The position numbers and the translations under genes were made by a program. A DNA stretch of 64,000 nt from Bombyx mori (taxonomy: Eukaryota > Arthropoda > Insecta > Lepidoptera > Bombycidae). The stretch lies in assembly GCF_030269925.1 (NCBI RefSeq), contig NC_085135.1, forward strand, positions 9,610,753 to 9,674,752. Direction: 5' to 3'. The stretch's first letter is position 1, and every line of letters begins with the position of its first letter. Shown piece by piece: positions 54,970-64,000 of the stretch. The notes below the pieces were generated by a model. It was not told where the DNA came from, made no database searches, and saw only the letters and a list, made by a program, of their open reading frames with translations.

Positions 54970-56625
54970 TTACCGGCGAAGTGAGGGGAGGACGTACGTA
55001 TTTAACGACGCGTATACGTCAGCGTATTCTTGCACAACGGCGATGAAGTGTTGTGCAGTGGAGGCGGCGCGAATGGCGTCACCCAAAGCATTAACACGCT
55101 CAAAGTTGATCGACTGAAAAAAGTCGATCGCTAGAGCAAGATTGTCGGACGCAGTCGGAGTGCTGGTCGCGGGGGAGGAACGAATCACGGGGGAGGGACG
55201 TATCGTGGGGGCGGGACGAATCGCGGGGAAGGGAGCTACAGCCGTGTTCGTGTACGGCAACGGCTTAGCCCAGGCCGAGCCGCTGGGCACCGGCGCCGGC
55301 ACGAAGGCAGGCTTAGCCTTCGGCACAGAGGGTGCCGTGGCTTTGATGTCAGGGCCGGAAGCTCGGAGGCGGTTTTCGCGCGCGACGCGGCGATTTATTT
55401 TAGGGGCTCGGGGGCATCCACGGTAATTCGCGGGGTGACCCTGTGTTCGGCACAGGACGCAGCTAGGTGGTTCAGTCGCGGTTTTTTGATCGCGAGTGCA
55501 AAGAGTCGTGGAGTGATCGTCCAAACACTTGACGCATCGAGGGCGCGCGTGACAATTACGGGAAGAATGCCCGTACAACTGACAATTGTGGCACTGGCTC
55601 GGAGTGCCTTTTTTATGAGGGGTTTCCACGGTGATTCCGGAAAGCCTACAGACCGTTCGGACGTTAAAGATTTGCTTACCCTCGGGGGTAGACTGGAGGG
55701 CGACGAGAACCATATTGTATGGCTCCCTCCCGCGTCCTGTGTGCATGCGGTGCACGGAGTTTACGGGTAGGCCTTGTTCGAGTAGGTCGGCCTTTACGAG
55801 CTCGGCATCTAACTCCTTGGGGATGCCACGTATGACTGCACGGAGCTCACGCTCCTCCTGGAGCGTATACGTATGATAACTTATACGCTCCTTTCGGAGG
55901 TAGCTTGAGAGGGCTCTATGGTCGTCGGGTGTTGCTACTTTTATCTGTATCCCGTTCGCGAGGTTACGGGCACTGGCAAAATTTATGTTCTTGGCCTTAA
56001 GGGCCAGGGAGACACGGTCCCAAGCAGCCTTCTCTTGAAGAATCAACGGAGGAGGGGCCTGATTTCTCGTTTGTGCCACCGGGCGCGGCGACGGCGTGGC
56101 ACGGGGACAGGGAGCGACGGGGGTCGGAGGGCGGGGGCGCGACGCGTTCGCGGCTTTGCTTATTTTAGCGGCCGCGGAAGCTCGGGATTCCGCGGCGCGC
56201 TTCTTACCCTTTTGCACGAGGGTGAATCCATCTGTCAATGAGGCGGGAACGAGGTCAACCTCCATATCCGAGTCAGAGTCGGAGGGCGAGGAGGAAGGCG
56301 CGGGAGCGGCGGACGCGACGGAGGCCGCAGACGATCGCTGAGGTAGAACGGAAGCTGCCGCGGTAGACGCGGGAGTTTTTCGCGGGAGTATGGGGGACAC
56401 GGGTGTGCTGGGCGCGACGGAGGCTGCGGTGTACGGCGCGGGAGTTTTGCGCGCGCTTGCAGGGGACGCGGGAATGGCAGGCGTGGCGGAAACGGCGGGC
56501 GCGGCGGGCACGGCAGAACAGTTCACGGCGCGTTTAGCTTTGTAAGCTAAAAATTCTGCTTGGAGGGCCGGGTATTTCTCGCTTAAGAATTCCGCGAGCA
56601 GTGTGTTGGTTGGAGAGAACTCCAT
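54970..56625 (-). CDS. B6 ORF1 (gag-like, zinc knuckles), open
   Basis: 551 codons from ATG 56623-56625 (MEFSPTNTLLAEFL), nearly identical to B4 ORF1, with the same three knuckles (CHNCQLYGHSSRNC, CVKCLDDHSTTLC, CVLCRTQGHPANYRGC). The stop is followed by TCA and the ORF2 ATG, as in B4 and B5. RNA-binding partner of ORF2; ORF2 in this copy is broken. Confidence 0.88.
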   Translation of the reverse strand: MEFSPTNTLLAEFLSEKYPALQAEFLAYKAKRAVNCSAVPAAPAVSATPAIPASPASARKTPAPYTAASVAPSTPVSPILPRKTPASTAAASVLPQRSSAASVASAAPAPSSSPSDSDSDMEVDLVPASLTDGFTLVQKGKKRAAESRASAAAKISKAANASRPRPPTPVAPCPRATPSPRPVAQTRNQAPPPLILQEKAAWDRVSLALKAKNINFASARNLANGIQIKVATPDDHRALSSYLRKERISYHTYTLQEERELRAVIRGIPKELDAELVKADLLEQGLPVNSVHRMHTGRGREPYNMVLVALQSTPEGKQIFNVRTVCRLSGITVETPHKKGTPSQCHNCQLYGHSSRNCHARPRCVKCLDDHSTTLCTRDQKTATEPPSCVLCRTQGHPANYRGCPRAPKINRRVARENRLRASGPDIKATAPSVPKAKPAFVPAPVPSGSAWAKPLPYTNTAVAPFPAIRPAPTIRPSPVIRSSPATSTPTASDNLALAIDFFQSINFERVNALGDAIRAASTAQHFIAVVQEYADVYASLNTYVLPSLRR

Positions 56626-57003
56626 TTCTTCGGACTGCCCAGGGGGGGCTGCCCCGGGACTTAAGCACGCGCTCGCCTTGCGGCGAGGCCCCTGCGTCGG
56701 TAACACTAAATTGGCTGAAGCGATTCTAGGAATTTTAGAAATTTTAGTGAATAGAATAAATATAATAGAATTAGAGTGAATAGAACCACTGCACAGTTCC
56801 CGGGCGGCAATGCCTTGCAATTAGGCGCAGGTACAAATTCCGAGAAACACTTGGCCCACAGATGTGCCACGAACAATGATCTATTATCACCGGTAGTCAC
56901 TTCCGACAAAACACTTGGACGCCAGATGTGCCACAAACCGAGGTCGGGCGATCGAACGAACAATGAGCACGTCCACGCGCGTCGGTTGCTCAAATCGGAA
57001 TGA
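56626..57003 (-). promoter_or_regulatory. B6 5'UTR with duplicated CAGATGTG block
   Basis: Same organisation as the B4 leader: CAGATGTGCCACGAAC near 56859 and CAGATGTGCCAC near 56923 (plus strand). The 5' boundary is fixed at 57003 by the target-site duplication. Confidence 0.5.
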
Positions 57004-57114
57004 TTTCTTTTCCTCTGACATATTCTACTTTAAGGTCGTATTCCTCCAATAAAAGACGAAATTTTGTTAAACGACTGGATGGATTTGACATGTTAAAAAG
57101 ATAAAGCAAAGGCC
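57004..57114 (-). pseudogene. K pol: short segment between RNase H and integrase
   Basis: About 111 bp of K stranded between the B6 and D4 insertions. It encodes LLYLFNMSNPSSRLTK and KVEYVRGKE, the conserved end of the gypsy RNase H domain, in frame with the pieces on either side. Confidence 0.85.
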
Positions 57115-58999
57115 TTTTTTTTTTTTTTTTTTTTTCGGGTAGAGGGATGAACCTCCTACGAGGTCCCCGCGCAAAAGGGGCGCGCGGGGTATGTGAGACT
57201 CAACGATCTGCATGGTGTTGTGAGCAGACCGCGAGCCCAAGGATTTTAGGACCCACCCACTAAACGACTCCCCTGCACTCTTACATCCGACGTCCGATCC
57301 CCTCCAAGGTCAGAACCCGGATGAGGTAGGGGGGCTACCGCGGTCAACACTACAACCAGACGGCGCGGCTCACCCCAAGGACGCCCAGCCGACGGAGCCT
57401 TCGAGGCGAATCGAAGGCTCTGAAACGTCGGCCGTCTCGGTACGGCAGCCCGTCGGGCCGCCCAGACGGTGCCGCTGGTGTCCCGGAATACCCCGCTGGA
57501 CCAGAACCAGCCTGCCAGGTCGGGACGCGATACACCGTCGACCGGTCGCTCTATTCACTCCACGGCAGCGCGCTAGAGTGCTGGTAGCGCGCCGCGCGGC
57601 CTCACCCCCTCAGGTCGCCCCTTGACCTTCACCGGGGGGAGGCCGCCACCTACAGGGGCCGGGACGTACGGGCGTATTCCCGCCTCCGGCCCCCGGCTCG
57701 ACGGCGACGGATCGGTGCGGAAAGGGAAGAGCTCTCCCTCTCTCGCTCCGCCGCCTCCTTCTGCGAGATGGTGGACTCGCAGAAGTCGAGCATCGCCTTC
57801 CAGGACGCGTCGCTGCCGAGCATCGTAGCCACGACGCGCGGCAGCGAGAGGTCCTCTCCTATGACCGCGACGAGGGCGACGCGCTGCTCGTCAAATCCAG
57901 AGCAACGCGCCAGCGTGTGTTCCGCTGTGTCATCCTCGTCGCGGTCCGCGCAGTGGTGGCACTGCGCCGTCGGTTCCCTTCCGGCTATCTTGTGCAAGTA
58001 CCGGCCGAAACATCCGTGGCCGGTAAGCATCTGCGTCAGCCGGAAGGTGAGGCATCCGCGGTCGCGGCCCACCCAGTCCGCGAGAACCGGGCGGACCGCC
58101 TCGACGGTACGGATGCCGGCCGACGGGTCCGCCAAGCGGCGAGACCACGCCTCCAGCACGGACCGCCGAGAGTGGAGCCTCCGCGCTCGAACTACTCCTT
58201 CGTCGGGGCGCCCTTCCCCCCTAGAGCGGAGGTCGCTACGCCACCTGTAATCGGCAGCGAGCGCCTCCGCCTCCAGGTCCCAGGGTGGCGCCCCGGCGAG
58301 CAAGCACGCCGCCTCGAAGGAGACGGTGCGGTATCCTCGGATCGCCCTGACCGCGATCGCGCGCTGCGGACGTCGCAGCGCCGCGACGTTCTTGCGGGTC
58401 AGGGCGTGGCACCTACGGGAGCACCGTATAGTGCCATCGACCGCACCGCCCCCATGTAGAGGCGGCGCGCCACCTGATCGGGACCCCCGACGTTTGGAAG
58501 TAGCCGGCTCAGAGAGCCGGCCGTCGCCATCAGTCGAGGGCCCAACTTCTCAAAGTGAGCGCGGAAGTTCCACCGACTATCCAGTTCGAGGCCGAGGTAC
58601 CGAAGACCGGTCCGGACCCCGACGCGGACGCCTCCGATCACGAGGTGGGCACCCAGAGGCGGCGCTCGTCCCGGCCCGTGAAACAACAGGGCCTGGGTTT
58701 TGTCGAGCGCCACCTCGAGTCCCAACCGTCGGATCCTTGTGACGACGTGTGCCACGCCTGCGCACGCCAGACGGGCAGACTCCCGGTAGTCCCTCCCCGG
58801 AGCCACGACCAACGTGTCGTCGGCGTAACAAATTACGCTCAGCCCGGGGAGGGGACCCCGAATGACGCCCCGCAGGACCCAGTCGTAGCCGATGTTCCAC
58901 AGCAGGGGGCCCAGGACAGACCCCTGCGGAACACCGCGCTCGACCGGAAAGCGGTACATCGCCCCACCGTGTCCGATGCACTGGATCGACCTGCCCTCG
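57115..58999 (-). mobile_element. D4: 5'-truncated R1-clade LINE inside K RNase H
   Basis: Poly(T) at 57115-57135, 3'UTR and ORF2 back to the RT palm, ending near 58999. K coding resumes on the right at 59005. AGGCC at 57110-57114 and 59000-59004 is a short (5-bp, perhaps longer) duplication, blurred by GAGG microhomology with D itself. Confidence 0.87.
57650..58999 (-). pseudogene. D4 ORF2 fragment, frameshifted
   Basis: Begins near the strand before motif B, with MYRFPVERGVPQGSVLGP and CYADDTLVV. A 1-bp loss near 58414 (caccta for caccata) shifts the frame in the thumb. The rest, including the CCHC finger (CHHCADRDEDDTAEHTLARC), is open to 57650. An ORF crossing from K into D4 (58577-59620) reads D4 in a wrong frame. 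Confidence 0.85.
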
Positions 59000-59004
59000 A
59001 GGCC

Positions 59005-59650
59005 TATGGTCAGTTCTTATTACAAATTTTTTTTCATATAAATATGGCCTAAAATATTTTATTGACCAAACTATTGCCAGAAGTTCCTTTTCAATCGTTG
59101 CATAATTTAACTCCGCTTTATTTAAACTCCTACTAGCATACGCGACGGGTTTTCCGTTAGAATTACTTAACACGCTGCCAATAGCAAAACCTGAACTATC
59201 TGTTTGTAAAATAAATTCATTTTCTTTAGAAAAATTTGGATAATCTAAGACAGGCGGACTAGATAGCAACTTTTTAAGAGTTTCAAAGGCATTCTGACGT
59301 TCTGTAGTCCATTCAAACTGAGCCTTCTTTCTACATAATTTGTTTAGTGGCACGACAATAGCTGCAAAGTTTCGAATAAATTTCCTGTAATAGTTACTAA
59401 ATGCAACAAAACGTTTGACGTCATCCGCACACGTTGGTGTCGGATAGCTTTCGATTACTCGAATCTTTTCAGGGTCTGGCAAAATACCTGAGGATGATAT
59501 TACATGTCCTAAGTAAAGAATTTGTCGCTTTAGAAACTCACATTTAGACGGATTTAATTTTAATTTAACTTTTCGTAATCTGTCAAAAACAAACATGAGG
59601 TTTTTATTATGTTCTGTCAAATTTCGGCCAAAAATTATTAAATCGTCTAA
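59005..59650 (-). pseudogene. K pol: second half of RT and most of RNase H
   Basis: Frame from the RT catalytic region (LDDLIIFGRNLTEH) through LNPSKCEFLKRQILYLGHVIS, typical of gypsy RT thumb, to RNase H (FILQTDSSGFAIGSVLS, ASRSLNKAELNYATIEKELLA, FVIRTDHRP). There it is cut by D4. Confidence 0.88.
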
Positions 59651-61049
59651 ATAGATATGTAATACATTTTTCGTAATTTAAACCCGACATAGCAACTGTC
59701 ATTAATCTACTAAAGGCAGATGGACTAATTTTTAGCCCCATCGGTAATCTACACATTTGGTACTGCCCTTTATCTGTCGTGAACGCCGTATATTTTCTAG
59801 AATCTTTTGAAAGATTACATTGATAATAACTACGATTTAAATCGCAATGGCTAAAGTACATAGAACCTGATAGAGAATCTAATATATCTGTTATATTTGG
59901 GAGAGGAAATTTGTCGTCCTGCACTCTCTCGTTTAACTGTCTGTAGTCCACCACTACTCTCCATTGACGCTTACCGCTCTTATCTAACTTTTTAGGAACT
60001 AGCAACAGAGGGCTAGACCACTCACTGCAAGTTTTTTCTATAATACCTTCTCGTAACATATCATCGATCTGTCTATTAAGTTCTTCCTTCTGCATAAACG
60101 GAATTCTGTACTGTTTTCTATACACAGGCGTAGCATGTTCTTTTAAATGAATAGACTGCTCGTAAACGTTCGTAACACTTAACTTGTCACCTGGTAAATG
60201 AAATATGTCCGAATATTTGGCACAAATTTGCTCGATCGACAACTGTTCTTCTTTGTTTAAGTATGAACCTACATTAAGTAATGAAAATAACGTCCGTATT
60301 CTCTCTACATTAACATCCGAGCTTTCGTAATTACAAAATTCATAGTTTTCTAACCTATCAACTTCAACTTTATTCAAACATAAAGATACTTCTTTGTCAG
60401 TAGTATTTAAAAGTCTTACAGGAATCCTACCATTTTTCGGCCTAGCTACCACACTAGCCAAAAAAATACCCTGTCTTATCTCCTTCGGATAAATGACACA
60501 GTCATAATTAATACGCGTAGGTATGAACTTAATAACTTCACACCTCGGTCCAATAATAAAATTACAATTATAATAATGTAAAGGCAATGAAACTCTACTC
60601 TCTGCGACTTTGAGAGATAAAGTATTTGAGTCATAATCTATAATTCCACTATATCGTTTAATAAAATCTTGACCTACTATACCTATCGACTTACATGGTA
60701 AATTCCTAAATACGTAAAACTTATGCTTAAAAATAATATTCCTGAACTCTAATGCTAAATAAACAAATCCTACGGACTTTAAACTTCCACCAATACCATG
60801 GATATTTAAATCGCATTTATGTAACTCTAGCTGAAATAAATCTAACATATCATAATTAACACATGATAAAGAGGCCCCTGTATCTACTAAAAATTCTAAC
60901 TGTATGTTATTTAAACTAAAGTTTACCCAATTAATGCTATCACAAGTAAGAACTTGATTAGGGACGAAAAAATGCTCCCGAATTCTGATCCGAAGAAACA
61001 TAATTACGACTATTTTCTGAAGTCGGTAAATCATGTCGTTCATTTGCAA
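59651..61049 (-). pseudogene. K pol: aspartic protease and first half of RT
   Basis: Open to 59607 but authentic only to about 59651. A protease active site LVDTGASLSC lies near 60885-60905. RT follows with SEWSSPLLLVPKKLDKSG, VVDYRQLN, CDLNRSYYQCNL (motif A) and LPMGLKISPSAF (motif B). A 4-bp insertion within CATATCTAT-like sequence at about 59651-59656 disrupts the YLDD motif and shifts the frame. The first residues overlap the gag end, consistent with a gag-pol frameshift; no ATG of its own is required. Confidence 0.85.
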
Positions 61050-61058
61050 TCAAATGAT

Positions 61059-62168
61059 TTAAATTTCTATTATTAGAATAATTTGCGTAATTGCCACGAT
61101 TTCCACGAACATATCTGGCGCCGTAACTTGACGCTCCTCGTCGATATACCTGAGCACCTCGGGTGCTTCGCCACGTATTCCTTGACGCAGCAAATTTTGT
61201 TGCGCATTATGTGGCTGTCTAATACCTCGAAAATATTTAAATGAATTTCGACCACGAAATCCACGATGACCAAAATTATTAGTGCGAGTAGACCGACGAT
61301 TATATGACATAACGGTCTGACGCTCCGCAGTTAAGCTAGTTTCATCTTCGGCCACTCTAATGGCATCCTTTAAGGAGGTCAAATTACGTGCTGAAATAAT
61401 TGTACTTAGCTTTTGACTTCGTAACCCTTCGGAAAAACATCTAATAGCGTTCCTTTCATTAAGAGGACGTAATACCTCATACGCTTTCTCATCACCATTT
61501 GCCTGAGAAATAGTCAATTCTACAAATAACTTCCCTATCTCTTGAGCAAACTCTGTAACTGACTTTTCACCTTGCCTAGCCTTCTGTAATCTAGACTGTA
61601 AAGCAGTATCGGACTTACGAGTAAGTAAATATTTACGCATATCTTGTAATAACAACTCAACAGAACTATAAGAAGTAGCTAAACGCATTTTTGCTCCACT
61701 CGTTAATCGACTCTTTAAAACAAAATTTATTAAAATCGTCTTATCACCATCAGCAAGCATTGAGTCATACAATTCAATCGCAAAAATTAAGTCATTAGTT
61801 ACCTCTTCATCACAGGTCATTTTAGGCAATAGGCTTACAGCCGTCTTTAAATTAAACTTTTCCCCTGGCACTGACATTGTGGAAGATTTATTTTGACTCT
61901 GACTACCACTCGAACTAAATTCCAATTCAAATTTTAAAATTTCATCATAGCATTTGTTTATACATGAACATAAAAATAACAATTCTTTAGACACATCTTT
62001 AGGTAAAATACTTAAAATATTTTTAAACGACGCATATAAGTTCTTAGCTTCTAAAATCTTGTTCTCAAAATTACTACCTACTCTTCTTGAAGGACCTAAC
62101 TTAGAAATAGAATCCGTACAATGTTTTAATTGTTTATAAATATCTGATAATTTTAATTCTATACTCAT
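61059..62168 (-). CDS. K gag
   Basis: 369 codons from ATG 62166-62168 (MSIELKLSDIYKQLKH). A helical N-terminal region (FLCSCINKCYDEILKFELEF) precedes a capsid-like domain (LLPKMTCDEEVTNDLIFAIELYD, LQKARQGEKSVTEFAQEIGKLF). No CCHC knuckle is present. Instead the C-terminus is Arg/Gly/Asn-rich (RRSTRTNNFGHRGFRGRNSF), which may serve as the RNA-binding nucleocapsid, as in several gypsy-lineage gags. The capsid would assemble particles around element RNA. The frame is intact. Confidence 0.78.
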   Translation of the reverse strand: MSIELKLSDIYKQLKHCTDSISKLGPSRRVGSNFENKILEAKNLYASFKNILSILPKDVSKELLFLCSCINKCYDEILKFELEFSSSGSQSQNKSSTMSVPGEKFNLKTAVSLLPKMTCDEEVTNDLIFAIELYDSMLADGDKTILINFVLKSRLTSGAKMRLATSYSSVELLLQDMRKYLLTRKSDTALQSRLQKARQGEKSVTEFAQEIGKLFVELTISQANGDEKAYEVLRPLNERNAIRCFSEGLRSQKLSTIISARNLTSLKDAIRVAEDETSLTAERQTVMSYNRRSTRTNNFGHRGFRGRNSFKYFRGIRQPHNAQQNLLRQGIRGEAPEVLRYIDEERQVTAPDMFVEIVAITQIILIIEI

Positions 62169-62248
62169 AGTCTAATTCAATAAGTAAGTATTAAGTGCCG
62201 TAACATTACAAAATAAATAAATAAAACAACTATATAGGTAAAATTACT

Positions 62249-63087
62249 TCCCGAGGGACCTGGGCGGGCCCCCCGGCGCGCACTCTGCGTGGCCGGGGGC
62301 TCCGTCTGTGGGGGAGTTTTGCTGGACTTCCACCGGGCGCGTCCGTAGGTGGCGGATAACGGGATCCTCTGGGAACAGTCCCACTCCCAGGGGTATCGTC
62401 CGGTCTTTTTCGTTGCAAGGATTTCTAGGTGTTAGGTAGGTAGGCTAGGTGTAGGAGTAGGGTAGCCTAGTTAGGCTTTGCAACGAAAGAGATCGGATGA
62501 CGCGGACCAAAACCAGCAGGGGGAGTTGCGGGCTCTCCACGCCCTTCACTCGCTGAAGGGTGTTCCTCCTGGAGACGCTCGGGCTCCCTCTCTCTTCCCC
62601 CTTCTTCCCCCTTTTTGTTTTTGGGTCACGTCCGACCCGTTTCGGATGTAACCCACGGGAGATGGTGGGCCACTTTTGGCCTACCTTTCGATGGAGAAGT
62701 GAGCCGGCGTTGCTTACGCATCTTCCGGCCGCTGGTCGCCATGTCCCCGGCTTCGGCTACAGGGGCACGCCCTCCAGAGGGGGGTACCGGTATACCGGCG
62801 TGGCTTCGTGGTTGTTGCTCTTTTGAGCGTCGGGCGGTGGTCTGTCGTGTTGCTCGTTGCACTCGGCGGGCCGCCGGCCAACCCGTAATCCTCACCGCGT
62901 GGGGGACGGGGGCCGCTGCCGCGAGGCACGGAGCCGCGAGGACGTAAACCTCTTTAAAAAATGCCCCAATCCTAAGCTCTGGTGCCCGGCGATGGGATGA
63001 ATGGCTGGAGGGAGTCCAGTCCCAAGGGTACCAACCAGACCCCAGGGGACCGACCCCTGGTTAATAAAAAAGGAAAAAATGAATAAT
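62249..63087 (+). promoter_or_regulatory. E2 5'UTR
   Basis: Matches 1051-1906 in inverted orientation with small indels. It contains the C/T-rich tract (about 62575-62625). No coding frame is supported; ORFs on both strands here are compositional. Confidence 0.5.
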
Positions 63088-64000
63088 GGCATCTGTTAAA
63101 AAGTTATTACCCCAGGAGGGTACCTCCCGCTCCGCGGGGGGACGCTACCCCACCGTTTCTGGGGGGGGGCAAACACTGCCACGAGGAAGGGGGCGACAAT
63201 ACGGGTCGTGTAAGGGACAGAGTCCCAACCGTAGTAATTGAGCGCTGCGAGAGCTTAATCTCGCTGTACTCGGCGCGGAGCTCCGCAAGGGGCGACGCGT
63301 CTAGTGGGCGGGAGACGCCAGCGCTGTTTGCCGATTGCGATCGGCAGCGGACTCGGCGGAAGCGGAAGTCGGCTCGTCGGCCGGCGTCCTCCGCTCCGTC
63401 CGATTCATCGGAAGGAGAGCCTGCCAGCGCCAAGTACATGGCGTTGGCGGAAGGGCCGGCGGCTGCTGCGGCGCCGCCCGCCACTGATTTTGACAAGCCG
63501 TCGTCTTGCGGACTGGACGCTGCCTCCTCGGCGCAGTCCAGGGCCGCCTGCCGTGAGGCGATAAAAAAGAATAGGAAGCTGGAGGAAATCGAGCGCCTAC
63601 AGCGATCCCTGACGAAGGTGGGACCCTCTGACCCTCTCCGAGCTTGTGGAATAGTCGGGAGAATAGTCGCGACCATTGCGGCTAAATCCACTGCAGGCCT
63701 CAAGGGCTCGGAATTGTCGGCCATGAAATCGGCGGCCGCCACGCTCGAAGAAAGGCTGCAGGACGTTGTGGACTGCACCACAACCGTGGAGACTGCGGGA
63801 TTGCGACAAGAAGTGGCCCTGCAGCACGCCCGCCTCGAACAACTGGCGGATGAGAATGGCCAACTTCGGGCGGAGAACGGACAGCTCCGCGTCGACATGG
63901 CCGAGCTGCGAACAATGGTTGCCGATCTCATCGAGCAGCAACGCAACTCGTCCCCTGTCCCTCCTCCGCCCGAAGCAGAAGGCCTCACTGAGGTCGAGGA
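63088..64000 (+). pseudogene. E2 ORF1 (gag-like, coiled-coil), partial, frameshifted
   Basis: Starts at ATG 63088 (MASVKKLLPQEGTSRSAGG). Compared with E1 it lacks about 45 bp near codon 20 and has nine instead of eight G's at 63161-63169, which shifts the frame. In the corrected frame it is open from about 63170 to the window edge. That part has an acidic/Ser-rich segment (APSDSSEGEPAS) and a clear heptad region (ENGQLRAENGQLRVDMAEL, about 63850-63915). The 293-codon minus-strand ORF at 63107-63988 is its antisense shadow. Confidence 0.75.

Larger units (their letters stand above)
51844..57003 (-). mobile_element. B6: full-length copy of LINE family B inside K
   Basis: Poly(T) to 51854, 3'UTR, ORF2, ORF1 and 5'UTR to 57003, with an 11-bp duplication. 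It is closest to B4 over its whole length, including ORF1 and 5'UTR. Confidence 0.92.
50162..62248 (-). mobile_element. K: Ty3/gypsy LTR retrotransposon, interrupted by B6 and D4
   Basis: Minus-strand gag, protease-RT, RNase H and integrase in the Ty3/gypsy order. B6 and D4 together contribute about 7 kb of the 12 kb. Its 5' leader is cut by E2 at 62248, so the 5' LTR is not visible; a 3' LTR is not clearly identified. Very AT-rich, unlike the inserts. Lesions: a frameshift at the RT catalytic motif, a 1-bp deletion in integrase and the two insertions, so it is a dead copy. Confidence 0.88.
62249..64000 (+). mobile_element. E2: 5' end of an R1-like LINE, running off the right edge
   Basis: Plus-strand counterpart of E1, with the 5'UTR from about 62249 and ORF1 from 63088 to the window end. 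It interrupts the leader of K. It lacks the first about 20 bp present in E1. Confidence 0.78.

Noticed and set aside
58577..59620. 347-codon ORF with gypsy RNase H fused to a basic protein
   Set aside because: It crosses the K/D4 junction and reads D4 in a non-coding frame.
63107..63988. 293-codon minus-strand ORF
   Set aside because: Antisense shadow of the E2 gag; the plus strand encodes the coiled-coil protein homologous to E1 ORF1.

Overview
This is a gene-poor, repeat-on-repeat stretch of a lepidopteran genome, almost certainly a silkworm (Bombyx mori or a very close relative). The main clue is the element at 1917-4799, whose RT protein and 3' end (ACCATCAGGTGGGCCGTATG followed by an A-rich tail) I recognise as the Bombyx non-LTR retrotransposon BMC1/L1Bm. 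Three pieces of the tRNA-derived Bm1 SINE support this. I see no convincing host gene, rRNA, tRNA gene or CRISPR. Family assignments come from protein motifs read by eye; no database search was run.

Families, with the letters used below. A: BMC1 (jockey clade). B: a GC-rich jockey-type LINE with a zinc-knuckle ORF1 and an EN-RT ORF2; six copies, three of them full length. C: an AT-rich CR1/Daphne-like LINE. D: an R1-clade LINE, four 5'-truncated copies. E: 5' ends (5'UTR and coiled-coil gag) of an R1-like LINE, perhaps the same family as D. F and G: two AT-rich I-type LINEs with RNase H. H: an orphan Ty3/gypsy gag. J: an L1-ORF1/FP25K-like ORF. K: a Ty3/gypsy LTR element. There is also a DD41D mariner, Bm1 SINEs, an RTE-like tail and unnamed AT-rich repeats.

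Layout. 1-1906: E1 (-). 1917-4799: A (+). 4797-6241: B1 (+). 6242-8630: C (-). 8631-10398: D1 (-). 10399-11961: B2 (+). 11962-13682: D2 (+). 13683-13952: E3 (+). 13953-15018: B3 (-). 15019-20190: B4 (-), full length. 20191-21850: AT-rich repeats and Bm1. 21851-24844: D3 (-). 25575-25898: unrecognised Cys-rich coding remnant. 26188-30826: F (+). 30827-33481: AT-rich repeats. 33482-40153: G (+), with the mariner inside its ORF1. 40166-41898: repeats and J. 41911-47071: B5 (-), with both ORFs open. 47072-48402: H gag (-). 48403-50161: AT-rich DNA, LTR-like sequence and a hairpin. 50162-62248: K (-), interrupted by B6 (51844-57003) and D4 (57115-58999). 62249-64000: E2 (+).

How the parts relate. 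Target-site duplications show true nesting for B5, B6, D3, G and the mariner, and a short one is likely for D4. K is the oldest layer at the right. B6 and D4 landed in it independently, about 110 bp of K apart. The left 20 kb is different: 5'-truncated copies abut one another directly at poly(A)/poly(T) tracts with no unique DNA between. B, D and E copies occur in both orientations, so transcription across the region would give sense and antisense RNA from the same families. Dense nested retrotransposons without host genes fit published descriptions of the Bombyx W chromosome. That placement is an inference, not something the sequence proves.
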